Shown one piece after another: positions 20,040-29,324 of a DNA stretch of 64,000 bases. Within the stretch, counting starts at the first letter, position 1; the number at the start of each line of letters is the position of its first letter. The stretch is from contig SUZX01000008.1 of NCBI GenBank assembly GCA_015059735.1, positions 62,001 through 126,000 on the forward strand, given 5' to 3'. A program made the position numbers and the translations under genes. The notes under the pieces are model-generated. The model was not told the DNA's origin, made no database searches, and saw nothing but the letters and a program-made list of their open reading frames with translations. The DNA is from Rikenellaceae bacterium (GTDB taxonomy: Bacteria > Bacteroidota > Bacteroidia > Bacteroidales > Rikenellaceae).

Positions 20040-21815
20040 CTATCTGCATTGCACCTCTGTCATCACGCGCAAGAAATTACCTCCCCAAATTTTGGCGATA
20101 TCCGTTTCGGAGAAGCCCTCTTCCAACAGGCGCACAGTAATATTGATCAAATCATTATCTCCGCGACAACCATAAACTCCGCCACCACCGTCAAAATCGC
20201 TACCGATACCGACATGATCAACACCTGCTACTTTAATCATGTGCAACAAGTGTTTCATAAAGTGCGACAACGTGGCATTACCACGCCCCGGAGCCGTTCC
20301 AGCCTTCTGCGGAGTGATAAAGATATCCACAATGCAGGCCTGTGCCACGCCACCTTTCTCGGCCAATGCACGCAATTGATCATCTGTCAGATTTCGGTCA
20401 TGGTCGAAGATGGCACGCGCCGAGGAATGTGATGCGATAATGGGTTTCGTAGAGTATTTGAGCACCTGCCAGAAAGTATCATCGGAGGCATGCGAAACAT
20501 CAATCATGATACCCAAGCGATTCATTTCACGCACCGCCTCACGACCAAGCGGGCTCAACCCGTTCCAACGCTTGATTGTATCCGAAGAGCTGTCGCAATA
20601 GTCGTTGTTCGACGAGTGGCAAAGGGTGACGTAGGTTACTCCTGCCCGATGTACACGTTCGAAATCGGCCAACGACGACCCGACGCCATAGGCATTCTCA
20701 ATGGCGAGGAAGATGGCTTTCTTGCCAGCAGCCTTGATTCGTGCCAGATCAGCCGGTGTGCGAGCCAATTCGAGACGATCGCTGTTCATCTCGATCTGTT
20801 TCAGAGTTCTCGATATAAGTAGGTTAGCTCGTTCGGTAGCCTGTTTCACCCCGGCTTCGTTACTCGCCCGCTGTCTTACCCAACAAGCCAAATATTGGCC
20901 ATCGAGCATACCCTCTTCCATCTTCGGAATATTGACCTGTCGTTTTGTTCTATTAGCGATGTTATAATTCTTTTTGAAAGCCCCCGGGGCATCGGTATGC
21001 GAATCAATGGAAAGCATATTCCGATGAATGGCTTTGGCGCGACGGAAAGTATCGGCCTTGCGAACAAAGAAATTGAAAAGTCGGAGAGCCACCTTATCGC
21101 CTTGTCTAACCATTTTTTCGGGATGGAATTGCACACCCCAAATCGGATAGTCGTGAATAGACTCAATTGCTTCGGGAGTACCATCGGAGGCCCATGCCAC
21201 CACACGGAAACCTTTGGCGGGCTCTTTTACTGCCTGATGATGGTACGAATTGGTCTGCAATTCGGTTATGCCGAAGATGGCAGCCAACTGCGAATCGGGA
21301 GCAAAGTTCACCATATGTCTTGCCTCATCTCCCTTTGAACGCGCACGATGTGAGAGTTTCCATTGCGGGCACTGTGTCGGAATATCCTGATAAAGCGAAC
21401 CTCCAAATGCCACATTGATCAGTTGTTCTCCACGACAAATACCCAACATCGGAATATTCATGTGATGCGCCATATGAGCCAAAAGGAAATCGCAGGTGTC
21501 ACGTACAGAGTTTACCTGGCCCAATTTGGGGTGGGGAGTTTCACCATAACGTGCCGGATCCACATCTTCTCCACCACTCAAAATAACACCATCGAGGTTA
21601 CGTAAAATAGCACGCAAAGCCAAACTATCGGTAGTAACAGGAATCAACACCGGAGTTCCTCCGGCTTTGATCACCGCATCGGAATACTCCAATTTGAGTT
21701 TCGCCGTACCATTCGTTTGTCCACAAGAGATTCCGATCATAGGACGCTCACCTTTGATCTGGCCGAAAGCCAATACAGGAATAAGTAATAGAGAACAGAA
21801 TAGGTTTCGTAGCAT
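20040..21815 (-). CDS. Fusion: class I glutamine amidotransferase-like peptidase C26 plus membrane dipeptidase (M19)
   Basis: 591 residues in two modules behind a signal peptide (about 1-18, ending AFG-Q). Residues about 24-255 are a gamma-glutamyl-hydrolase/PuuD-like peptidase C26 domain: nucleophile Cys127 in GICRGEQL and His231-Pro-Glu233. Residues about 262-590 are a renal-dipeptidase-like M19 domain with the metal motif H273-T-D275, DVSHASDD, ASHSSARA, and the C-terminal GIGSDFDGGGG. The first half would cleave gamma-glutamyl bonds, the second dipeptides with D- or L-residues, so a two-step peptide-scavenging enzyme in the periplasm is a reasonable inference. It lies 29 bases behind pgi. 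Confidence 0.88.
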   Translation of the reverse strand: MLRNLFCSLLLIPVLAFGQIKGERPMIGISCGQTNGTAKLKLEYSDAVIKAGGTPVLIPVTTDSLALRAILRNLDGVILSGGEDVDPARYGETPHPKLGQVNSVRDTCDFLLAHMAHHMNIPMLGICRGEQLINVAFGGSLYQDIPTQCPQWKLSHRARSKGDEARHMVNFAPDSQLAAIFGITELQTNSYHHQAVKEPAKGFRVVAWASDGTPEAIESIHDYPIWGVQFHPEKMVRQGDKVALRLFNFFVRKADTFRRAKAIHRNMLSIDSHTDAPGAFKKNYNIANRTKRQVNIPKMEEGMLDGQYLACWVRQRASNEAGVKQATERANLLISRTLKQIEMNSDRLELARTPADLARIKAAGKKAIFLAIENAYGVGSSLADFERVHRAGVTYVTLCHSSNNDYCDSSSDTIKRWNGLSPLGREAVREMNRLGIMIDVSHASDDTFWQVLKYSTKPIIASHSSARAIFDHDRNLTDDQLRALAEKGGVAQACIVDIFITPQKAGTAPGRGNATLSHFMKHLLHMIKVAGVDHVGIGSDFDGGGGVYGCRGDNDLINITVRLLEEGFSETDIAKIWGGNFLRVMTEVQCR

Positions 21816-21844
21816 AATCCTATAAAATTTGGGAGTTTTTTGTT

Positions 21845-23176
21845 TTACAATCGAGCCTTAATCGCTTTCGAGGCCTCTTCATAGCCCGGTTTGTCGAGCA
21901 AAGCAAACATATTCTTTTTATAGGCCTCAACACCCGGCTGATCAAACGGATTGACACCTAACATATAGCCGCTGATACCACAAGCTTTCTCGAAGAAATA
22001 GAGCAATGCACCGATTGTTTCGGCGTCGATCTGCGGAATTTCGATGCGGATATTGGGCACTCCGCCATCAATATGGGCCAATTGTACGCCCAACTCGGCC
22101 ATGCGATTGACCTCCGAGATTCGCTTGCCGGCCAAGAAGTTCAATCCATCAAGATTCGCCTCATCAGCCTCAATCACTACTTTATTGGCAGGAGAAGCTA
22201 CCGAAATGATTGTTTCGAAGAGAGTTCGCTCACCTTCTTGAATATATTGTCCCATAGAGTGCAAATCGGCAGTTAGTGTAACACTCGCGGGGAAAATACC
22301 TTTTCCTTGTTTTCCTTCGCTTTCGCCATAAAGTTGTTTCCACCACTCGCTGATATACTGCAATTTCGGCTCATAAGAACCGAGAATCTCGATCTTCTTA
22401 CCGCCCTTATAGAGTTCGTTACGTACGGCGGCATAGATTGCAGCCGGATTTTCATCAAAAGCAACAGTAGCATCCGTAGCTTTCTCCATCTGTTGCGCTC
22501 CATTCACTAAGGCGGTAATATCGACTCCGGCAACGGCCAATGGCAACAAGCCGACCGGTGTCAGCACCGAGAAACGACCGCCCACATTATCGGGAATCAC
22601 AAATGTAGGATAGCCCTCTTGAGTAGCGAGAGTTTTCAGTGCGCCGCGTGCCTGATCGGTAATAGCCACAATACGTTCGGCAGCCTCTTGCTTGCCGTAG
22701 CGACGCTCGATTTCGGCCTTGATCAAGCGGAAAGCGATGGCCGGCTCAGTCGTTGTGCCTGACTTCGAAATCACAATGGCCGCGATGGAGTGCTCTTTCG
22801 AGGCCTCCATCAATTCATAGATATAATCCTCCGAGATATTTTGGCCGGCAAAAACAACGGTCGGATTCGTTTGTTCCTTACGCAAGAGTTTGAACGGATC
22901 GCTCATCGCTTCGAGAACGGCTTTTGCCCCCAAATAGGAGCCACCGATTCCGATACAGATCACCAAATCTGCTTTTGCGCGCAACTTGGCAGCTGTTGTT
23001 TCAATAGCATCAAGTTCGCTTTTCGAAATCGAAGACGGGAGGTTTACCCATCCTAAAAAATCATTACCAGCACCTTCACCCGACTGCAACAATGCGTTGG
23101 CGGCTTGTGCCTGTTCTGCAATTTCGGGAGTGAAAATAACTCCTGCTTTCACAATATCCAATTTCAGATTTTTCAT
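21845..23176 (-). CDS. pgi: Glucose-6-phosphate isomerase
   Basis: 443 residues, the short form found in Firmicutes and Bacteroidetes. Signatures: [16 protein letters not shown], the phosphate-binding [14 protein letters not shown], the [19 protein letters not shown] block and [11 protein letters not shown]. It interconverts glucose 6-phosphate and fructose 6-phosphate in glycolysis. It follows gpsA by 6 bases. Confidence 0.97.
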   Translation of the reverse strand: MKNLKLDIVKAGVIFTPEIAEQAQAANALLQSGEGAGNDFLGWVNLPSSISKSELDAIETTAAKLRAKADLVICIGIGGSYLGAKAVLEAMSDPFKLLRKEQTNPTVVFAGQNISEDYIYELMEASKEHSIAAIVISKSGTTTEPAIAFRLIKAEIERRYGKQEAAERIVAITDQARGALKTLATQEGYPTFVIPDNVGGRFSVLTPVGLLPLAVAGVDITALVNGAQQMEKATDATVAFDENPAAIYAAVRNELYKGGKKIEILGSYEPKLQYISEWWKQLYGESEGKQGKGIFPASVTLTADLHSMGQYIQEGERTLFETIISVASPANKVVIEADEANLDGLNFLAGKRISEVNRMAELGVQLAHIDGGVPNIRIEIPQIDAETIGALLYFFEKACGISGYMLGVNPFDQPGVEAYKKNMFALLDKPGYEEASKAIKARL

Positions 23177-23182
23177 ATTCTA

Positions 23183-24193
23183 TCAAATTAATTTAGTTGT
23201 CAATTCTTGCATGCGTTTTCGTGCCGAGGCTCCTCGATAAAGCACATCGTAAACCATTTCGGCAATAGGCATATCAACCTTGTAACGAGCGTTAATATAT
23301 CGAATGCAGTCGGCTGCAAAATAGCCCTCGGCTACCATAGTCATCTCGTTGAGTGCACTTTTCACGGTACAACCATGCCCGATAAGCAACCCCAAACGAC
23401 GATTGCGGCTATAAGTAGAATAGCAAGTAACCAGCAAATCACCCAAATAGGCCGAAACCTGTGTATTCCGCCCTTCGGCCGGATAACTCTCTTCCAAAAA
23501 ACGGGTCATCTCTCCGGCACAATTGGCGATCAACACAGCCAAAAAGTTATCGCCATAGCCCAAACCCACAGCCATACCAACCGAAAGTGCATAGATGTTT
23601 TTGAGAATTGCGGCATATTCCACACCATAAAGATCGGTCGAATAACTCAAACGAACGGCCGGAGAACTAAATTTTTTCCCGATAAGATGTGCATTCTCCA
23701 AATCCGGACATACGACAGTCAGATAAGAGAGTTTTTTTCGCGAAACCTCCTCAGCATGCGATGGACCGGTAAAAAGACCTATCTGACTATAAGACAAATT
23801 ATAGTGGTCGTGAATATATTCCACAACGGTTTTATAATCATCGGGAACAATACCTTTGATAGCCGACACGATGAATTTATTGGAAAGTGATTCTGTGAGC
23901 GGGGCAAGAAAACTTTTCAAATAAGCCGAAGGGCAGGCCAATACGATTATATCGGCCTCGCGCACCACCGCATCAAGATCATCGGATGGAGCAATTCGGG
24001 AAGTGTCAAATTCCAAGTCACTAAGGTATCGAGAATTACGGCCCTCTACGCGAAGAGATTCGAGGACCTCGGGATTACGAATATACCACCCTACGGATGT
24101 TTCGTTGGCAACCAACAGATCAACAATGGCAGTTGCCCAACTTCCGTAACCAATCACTGCACAACGAGCCTCTTTTCCTATTTTATAATCCAT
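23183..24193 (-). CDS. gpsA: NAD(P)-dependent glycerol-3-phosphate dehydrogenase
   Basis: 336 residues. The Rossmann loop reads GYGSWATAIVDLL near residue 16, and the family motifs SAIKGIV and GPSHAEEV are present. The catalytic lysine region is LKNIYALSVGMAVGLGYGDN. The enzyme makes sn-glycerol 3-phosphate for phospholipids from dihydroxyacetone phosphate. First gene of the gpsA-pgi unit, with its own promoter. Confidence 0.96.
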   Translation of the reverse strand: MDYKIGKEARCAVIGYGSWATAIVDLLVANETSVGWYIRNPEVLESLRVEGRNSRYLSDLEFDTSRIAPSDDLDAVVREADIIVLACPSAYLKSFLAPLTESLSNKFIVSAIKGIVPDDYKTVVEYIHDHYNLSYSQIGLFTGPSHAEEVSRKKLSYLTVVCPDLENAHLIGKKFSSPAVRLSYSTDLYGVEYAAILKNIYALSVGMAVGLGYGDNFLAVLIANCAGEMTRFLEESYPAEGRNTQVSAYLGDLLVTCYSTYSRNRRLGLLIGHGCTVKSALNEMTMVAEGYFAADCIRYINARYKVDMPIAEMVYDVLYRGASARKRMQELTTKLI

Positions 24194-24214
24194 GAGAATC
24201 GCATTTCAATTTCA

Positions 24215-24245
24215 CAAAGATACAAACAAAGTGCGATTTTGCAAA
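24215..24245 (-). promoter_or_regulatory. Promoter of gpsA-pgi
   Basis: Reverse strand: -33 TTTG (24242-24245), exactly 19 bases, -7 TATCTTTG (24215-24222). The ATG of gpsA is 22 bases downstream. Confidence 0.85.
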
Positions 24246-24381
24246 GGTTATTTAACACGGGTCGTGGCAATGGGTTATGCCGTCCGACAACGATACGGCG
24301 ACAAAAACCATCTTCGCAACACAAAAAACGGCAATCTCGACTTTTCATCACAGATTAACAATACAAAATTAGCCCGATTAT

Positions 24382-24412
24382 ATTGGGTTACAATAAATTT
24401 TTCCTATTTTTG
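24382..24412 (+). promoter_or_regulatory. Promoter of the GH20 hexosaminidase gene
   Basis: -33 ATTG (24382-24385), 19 bases, -7 TATTTTTG (24405-24412). It is divergent from the gpsA promoter; nothing else is recognised between the two. Confidence 0.7.
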
Positions 24413-24439
24413 TGACAAACCAAACTATCTTTTCGACCT

Positions 24440-26779
24440 ATGAAAAAAACGTTTCTTTTAATGATGTTCATCGGAGCACTTCTTGCAGGCTGTACCACGT
24501 CCGATAACGAACCGATCAACATCATTCCCCACCCCAACAAATCACAATTAGGATATGGGACATTTTCGGTAAACGGGAGTCCCATTCTTTGCGATAGCCG
24601 CGTTGACAACAACACATTACGCGCCATAAATATTTTCGCAAAACAACTTGCAACCATATCTGGTGGCGAAAACCCCGTTTCGGCAACAGATGTTGTTCCG
24701 AACAAAGGGTTTCGTTTCATTTTGGATGATACCGTTGCCAGCGAAGGATACAAGCTTAACATCTCGACTTCGGGAGTGGAGGTTCGTGCTTCGGAGTTTC
24801 GAGGATTCCTCTACGCTCTGCAAAGCATCAAGCAGTTGCTTCCGGTTGCCATTTATGGCAAAACTCCCGCTCCGGAATTGGCATGGGAGTTGCCGGCCGT
24901 AAAAATCGACGATGCTCCACGTTTCGGCTATCGTGGTCTGCATCTCGATGTGGCACGCCACTTCTTCGATGTGAAAGAGGTGAAACGCTATATCGACATG
25001 ATGGTCATTCACAAACTCAACACCCTGCATTGGCATCTAACCGACGATCAAGGCTGGCGCATCGAGATCAAACGCTATCCTCGTCTGACAAAGGTGGGTA
25101 GCATACGCAAAGGCACCGTCATCCGCAAAGAGTGGGACAAGGGCAACTACGATGGAGTTCCTTATGGCGGATTCTACACACAAGAGGAGATTCGCGAGGT
25201 GGTAAACTACGCCGCAGCAAACGGAATTACGATTATTCCTGAAATCGACCTCCCGGGACATATGTTGGCAGCTCTCACTGCTTACCCCGAATTGGGTTGT
25301 ACGGGCGGACCGTATGAGGTATGGGGTCGTTGGGGCGTGGCTGACGATGTACTGTGCCCGGGAACAGAGAAGATGTTCCAATTCGTCGAGGGTGTATTGA
25401 CCGAAGTAATGGATCTTTTCCCCTCGAAATACATCCACATTGGAGGAGACGAATGTCCGAAAACGCGTTGGGAAAAATGTCCGCGTTGCCAAGCCAAAAT
25501 CAAGGAGTTGGGTATCAAAGGCGATGACCAACATGCCGCAGAACACTATCTCCAAAGTTACGTTATCACGCGTGTCGAGAAGTTCCTTAACGATCACGGA
25601 CGCCAAGTGATCGGTTGGGACGAGATACTTGAAGGAGGATTAGCTCCAAATGCTACGGTCATGTCGTGGCGCGGTAGCGAAGGAGGCATTGAAGCTGCTA
25701 AACAGGGTCACGATGTGATCATGACACCCAACACCCATTTCTATATTGACTATTACCAATCGCTCGACCGCGAAAAAGAGCCATTCGGTATCGGTGGCTA
25801 CGTGCCGGTGGAACGGGTCTATTCTTATGATCCCGCCTTCACAGATCGATTAACCCCCGAAGAGCAGAAACATATTCTCGGCGTGCAAGCTAACCTTTGG
25901 ACTGAATACATTGCTACACCCGAACACTTGGAATACATGTTATTGCCGCGTTTGTCAGCATTGAGTGAGGTACAGTGGTGTAATCCCGAAGTTCGCGATT
26001 ACAACCGATTCCTCAACACATTCCACATGCACAAGATCTACGATATCATGGGATACAACTATGCCAAGCATATTTTTGGCGTAAACGGTTCGTTTGCCGT
26101 CGATTCCGAAAAAGGATGCGTAGTCATTACCCTATCCACACAAGGCAATGCACCGATATATTACACACTCGACGGATCAATGCCCACCTCCACATCAAAA
26201 CGTTACACCAAACCGGTGGAGATTTTCGAAGATTGCAAATTCCATGCTGCTGCACTGCGCGAAGGGATGGAAACTCCGACTTACGAACGGGAATTCCGAT
26301 TCAGCAAATCGACCGGCTGTCCGATTGTATTGAACAGCAAACCGACGCCTAAATACACCTACAACGCACCCAAAAACCTAATTGACGGGTATCATGGTGG
26401 CACAGCTTATACCAGCGGAGCATGGGCCGGATTCCTAAAAGAGCCGTGTGATGTTACGATCGATATGGAGGGTGCCGGAGACTACTCGCAAGTAGCTGTC
26501 GAAGCGCTCATCGAGAAAGGAGAATGGATCTTCCCTCCTTCGAAGATTACGGTTTTGACCTCCGAAGACAACTCTGCATTCAACGAAGTTGCCGTATTAA
26601 CACCTCCGGCCGAGAATGCCCAAAGCCCCGAAGGTGTCAAGGTTTATACCGTAGAGTTTCCAAAGACAGAGGCTCGTTATCTGCGAGTCAAGGTTGAAAC
26701 GGTCAATCCGATACCTGCTTGGCATGGAGCTGCTGGCCATGAGAGTCACCTGTTTTTGGGAGAGATCAGCGTGAAGTAG
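24440..26779 (+). CDS. Beta-N-acetylhexosaminidase, GH20, lipoprotein
   Basis: 779 residues. Signal peptide with lipobox LLAGC (Cys18), so membrane-anchored, probably periplasmic. Residues about 25-150 form the GH20b domain, and about 155-510 the catalytic TIM barrel. The catalytic pair is D337-E338 in HIGGDE. Substrate-site motifs FGYRGLHLDVARHF and NTLHWHLTDDQGWR are intact. The C-terminus has a chitobiase-type stretch (PIYYTLDGSMPTS) and a discoidin-like beta-sandwich (about 640-779). The enzyme removes terminal GlcNAc or GalNAc from glycans. It is monocistronic with its own terminator. Confidence 0.95.
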   Translation: MKKTFLLMMFIGALLAGCTTSDNEPINIIPHPNKSQLGYGTFSVNGSPILCDSRVDNNTLRAINIFAKQLATISGGENPVSATDVVPNKGFRFILDDTVASEGYKLNISTSGVEVRASEFRGFLYALQSIKQLLPVAIYGKTPAPELAWELPAVKIDDAPRFGYRGLHLDVARHFFDVKEVKRYIDMMVIHKLNTLHWHLTDDQGWRIEIKRYPRLTKVGSIRKGTVIRKEWDKGNYDGVPYGGFYTQEEIREVVNYAAANGITIIPEIDLPGHMLAALTAYPELGCTGGPYEVWGRWGVADDVLCPGTEKMFQFVEGVLTEVMDLFPSKYIHIGGDECPKTRWEKCPRCQAKIKELGIKGDDQHAAEHYLQSYVITRVEKFLNDHGRQVIGWDEILEGGLAPNATVMSWRGSEGGIEAAKQGHDVIMTPNTHFYIDYYQSLDREKEPFGIGGYVPVERVYSYDPAFTDRLTPEEQKHILGVQANLWTEYIATPEHLEYMLLPRLSALSEVQWCNPEVRDYNRFLNTFHMHKIYDIMGYNYAKHIFGVNGSFAVDSEKGCVVITLSTQGNAPIYYTLDGSMPTSTSKRYTKPVEIFEDCKFHAAALREGMETPTYEREFRFSKSTGCPIVLNSKPTPKYTYNAPKNLIDGYHGGTAYTSGAWAGFLKEPCDVTIDMEGAGDYSQVAVEALIEKGEWIFPPSKITVLTSEDNSAFNEVAVLTPPAENAQSPEGVKVYTVEFPKTEARYLRVKVETVNPIPAWHGAAGHESHLFLGEISVK

Positions 26780-26805
26780 TTAAAACCACCTTGCTATTTA
26801 TCCCC

Positions 26806-26838
26806 AAAGGGTCGTTGAGTATTCGGCGATCCTTTTTT
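26806..26838 (+). terminator. Terminator of the GH20 gene
   Basis: Nine-bp stem AAAGGGTCG / CGATCCTTT with one wobble, 12-base loop, T6 tract (26833-26838). Confidence 0.8.
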
Positions 26839-26872
26839 CATCATAAAACAAGGTATCTATTATAAAAAAGCG

Positions 26873-26880
26873 TACCTTTG
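26873..26880 (+). promoter_or_regulatory. -7 element of queA
   Basis: TACCTTTG, an exact TAnnTTTG match, ends only six bases before the queA ATG. Transcription should start at or within a few bases of the start codon. The -33 region has no clear TTTG. Confidence 0.6.
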
Positions 26881-26886
26881 CGTGCT

Positions 26887-28098
26887 ATGACCGAACGATC
26901 CATCTATATCGACGATTTCAATTACGATCTGCCCGAGGAGCGGATCGCCAAATTTCCACTTGCCGAACGAAGTGCATCCAAATTGTTGGTATGGCACAAT
27001 GGCACCATCTCCGAGCGCCGTTTCACCGATTTGGAGGAGGTATTACCCGCAGGACAACTGCTGGTATTCAACAATACGAAAGTGATCCGAGCTCGGATCA
27101 TCATGCACAAACCTTCGGGAGCCCGCATCGAGGTTTTCTGCCTTGAACCGCTCTCTCCGGCCGATTACGACCGTGCCTTTGCCGTTGAACAAACGTGCGA
27201 ATGGTCGTGTATCGTTGGCAACCTCAAAAAGTGGAAAGAGGGATATGTCGAGATCAATTTCGAGTATAACGGACACAGCGAATGGTTGCGAGCGTGGCGA
27301 CTCGACGAAGGAGGACGCGAGCAACGCATCCGTTTCGAGTGGTCGGCCTCAATGACATTCGGGCAACTTTTGGAACACCTCGGCAAGATTCCAATTCCGC
27401 CCTACCTCAACCGCGATACCGAACAGATCGACTACACCCGTTACCAAACCGTCTATTCGAAATTCGAAGGTTCAGTAGCAGCACCAACAGCCGGCCTGCA
27501 TTTTACTCCCGAATTAATCGCATCTATGCACGAACACGGGTTTGATTTCGAGGAGGTTACCTTGCATGTGGGAGCCGGAACATTTCTGCCGGTCAAAGAG
27601 GAAGATGCTACCCGCCATTCCATGCACACCGAACATTTCGAAGTGCGACTATCAACCCTTCGGAGACTACACGCTAAATGGGATGCTATCACCGCCGTAG
27701 GAACCACCTCAGTACGGACCCTCGAATCACTATCGGCGTTGGCTTGGCGCATCCGGCAAAACGGTGATCCCGATCTTGAACATACGGTCGGACAATGGGA
27801 GTTATACGATATTCCCTCCGATTTTTCAGGAAAAGAGGCATTGGAGATATTGATCGAATACCTTGAAACACACAATCTCGATCGTATAAAGGCGGCCACG
27901 CAGATCATGATCACACCGCTGAATTACCAATTTCGTATCGTTCGTAACATAGTCACCAACTTCCACCAACCCAAATCGACTCTGCTGTTGCTTGTATCGG
28001 CTTATGTCGGCTCAGAGTGGCGACAGATATACGACTATGCCCTTTCTCATGATTTTCGTTTTTTGAGCTATGGCGACTCGTCAGTATTGATTCGATAA
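26887..28098 (+). CDS. queA: S-adenosylmethionine:tRNA ribosyltransferase-isomerase
   Basis: 403 residues from the ATG at 26887. An upstream TTG start would overlap the promoter. QueA transfers the ribosyl part of SAM to preQ1 at tRNA position 34, making epoxyqueuosine. Visible features are the N-terminal DDFNYDLPEERIAKFP, the VFNNTKVIRAR motif, GKIPIPPYLNR, the SVAAPTAGLHFT motif and the HVGAGTFLPV motif. At about 400 residues it is longer than the 340-360 of proteobacterial enzymes, as is usual in Bacteroidetes. Confidence 0.95.
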   Translation: MTERSIYIDDFNYDLPEERIAKFPLAERSASKLLVWHNGTISERRFTDLEEVLPAGQLLVFNNTKVIRARIIMHKPSGARIEVFCLEPLSPADYDRAFAVEQTCEWSCIVGNLKKWKEGYVEINFEYNGHSEWLRAWRLDEGGREQRIRFEWSASMTFGQLLEHLGKIPIPPYLNRDTEQIDYTRYQTVYSKFEGSVAAPTAGLHFTPELIASMHEHGFDFEEVTLHVGAGTFLPVKEEDATRHSMHTEHFEVRLSTLRRLHAKWDAITAVGTTSVRTLESLSALAWRIRQNGDPDLEHTVGQWELYDIPSDFSGKEALEILIEYLETHNLDRIKAATQIMITPLNYQFRIVRNIVTNFHQPKSTLLLLVSAYVGSEWRQIYDYALSHDFRFLSYGDSSVLIR

Positions 28099-28153
28099 GG
28101 TACAAATTTTGCAGAAAAACTGTTCAAAAAGAACAACAATAGAAAAAGATCAC

Positions 28154-28161
28154 TATATTTG
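28154..28161 (+). promoter_or_regulatory. -7 element of the cysK leader transcript
   Basis: TATATTTG, an exact TAnnTTTG match, 20 bases before the leader ATG at 28182. The -33 region is not recognisable, which would suit an activated promoter. Confidence 0.65.
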
Positions 28162-28181
28162 TCGCATCAAGCAATATAACC

Positions 28182-28259
28182 ATGTTGACTATTTCAAACC
28201 ATACGATCTGTTGTGCAACAGTTTTCTGTTGTCGTCGGGTTATGTCGGTCGCCAAGTAA
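28182..28259 (+). CDS. Putative cysteine-rich leader peptide upstream of cysK-cysE
   Basis: A 25-codon frame, ATG to TAA, whose product contains ICC at residues 9-11 and FCC at residues 15-17: four Cys in 25, where Cys is rare in the neighbours. All four codons are TGT. Each pair lies in a copy of the octamer TCTGTTGT (28207-28214 and 28225-28232). Between them CAACAG can pair with the second CTGTTG around a TTTT loop (28216-28231). A promoter lies 20 bases upstream and an intrinsic terminator 54 bases downstream, before cysK. This is the layout of a transcription attenuator in which a ribosome senses Cys-tRNA. Translation has not been shown. Confidence 0.6.
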   Translation: MLTISNHTICCATVFCCRRVMSVAK

Positions 28260-28313
28260 AAACATGGAAATTGTAAAATCGAATAATTTCTATACATTCC
28301 ATAAATTTTTATC

Positions 28314-28340
28314 GAGCGGCGAAATTTTGCCGCTCTTTTT
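28314..28340 (+). terminator. Intrinsic terminator (attenuator) between the Cys leader and cysK
   Basis: Perfect 7-bp GC-rich stem GAGCGGC / GCCGCTC (28314-28320, 28329-28335), eight-base loop, T5 tract. It lies 24 bases before the cysK ATG, with no TAnnTTTG in between. Bases 28249-28253 (TCGCC), just before the leader stop codon, can pair with GGCGA at 28318-28322 in the 5' arm; this is a possible but short antiterminator contact. Confidence 0.85.
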
Positions 28341-28364
28341 ATACAACTATAATTTAATATAGGC

Positions 28365-29324
28365 ATGAAAAAGATTGCAGATTCGGTATTGGATTTAGTG
28401 GGAAATACCCCACTGGTAGCGTTGAAACAGTTGAGTCTTGATGCCGGAGTCGTAGCACATGTTGTCGCTAAAATTGAGGCTCGCAATCCAGCAGGCAGTG
28501 TTAAGGACCGAATTGCATTGGCAATGATCGAGGCTGCCGAACGCAATGGCACGCTCACTACCGGAGCTACGATTATAGAGCCCACAAGCGGGAATACGGG
28601 AGTAGGTTTAGCATTGGTAGCCGCATTGAAAGGTTATCGACTGATTCTGACAATGCCCGAAACAATGAGTATCGAACGTCGTCGCTTAGTGGCAGCTTAT
28701 GGTGCACAGGTCGTGTTAACCCCTGCTGCCGAGGGGATGAAAGGGGCTATTGATCGAGCAGAGGCTTTACACGATGAGATAGCGGGATCGGTAATTCTTC
28801 AACAATTCGAAAATCCGGCCAATCCTGCACGACACCACGACACCACTGCCGAGGAGATTTGGCGCGACACCGATGGCTCGGTAGATATTTTTATTGCCGG
28901 TGTGGGTACAGGCGGCACATTGAGTGGTACAGGAAAACGATTGAAGGAGCTAAATTCCCGAATAAAAGTTATCGCTGTCGAGCCGGCCACCTCTCCGGTA
29001 CTCTCGGGAGGCAAAGCCGGAGCGCACAAAATACAGGGCATTGGAGCAGGATTCGTCCCACGCAACTACAATCCCACAGTAGCTGACGAGATAATTACGG
29101 TCAACGACGATGAGGCTATCGGAACAGCTCGTCTGTTAGCCTCTCGCGAAGGATTATTGGTCGGCATCTCATCGGGAGCGGCCGTTTATGCCGCGCTGCA
29201 AATTGCCAAGAAGGAAGAAAATCGCGACAAAACGATCGTAGTATTGTTACCCGATACAGGAGAACGTTACCTCTCCACCCAGCTATATGCGTTCGAAGAA
29301 TATCCCATAGAGATTCAATTATGA
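28365..29324 (+). CDS. cysK: Cysteine synthase A (O-acetylserine thiol-lyase)
   Basis: 319 residues, normal length. The PLP lysine is K47 in [11 protein letters not shown]. The [12 protein letters not shown] loop that binds the substrate carboxylate and the phosphate-binding [10 protein letters not shown] loop are intact. It converts O-acetylserine and sulfide to cysteine. The stop overlaps the cysE start by four bases (ATGA), so translation is probably coupled. Its expression is likely set by the upstream leader. Confidence 0.97.
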   Translation: MKKIADSVLDLVGNTPLVALKQLSLDAGVVAHVVAKIEARNPAGSVKDRIALAMIEAAERNGTLTTGATIIEPTSGNTGVGLALVAALKGYRLILTMPETMSIERRRLVAAYGAQVVLTPAAEGMKGAIDRAEALHDEIAGSVILQQFENPANPARHHDTTAEEIWRDTDGSVDIFIAGVGTGGTLSGTGKRLKELNSRIKVIAVEPATSPVLSGGKAGAHKIQGIGAGFVPRNYNPTVADEIITVNDDEAIGTARLLASREGLLVGISSGAAVYAALQIAKKEENRDKTIVVLLPDTGERYLSTQLYAFEEYPIEIQL

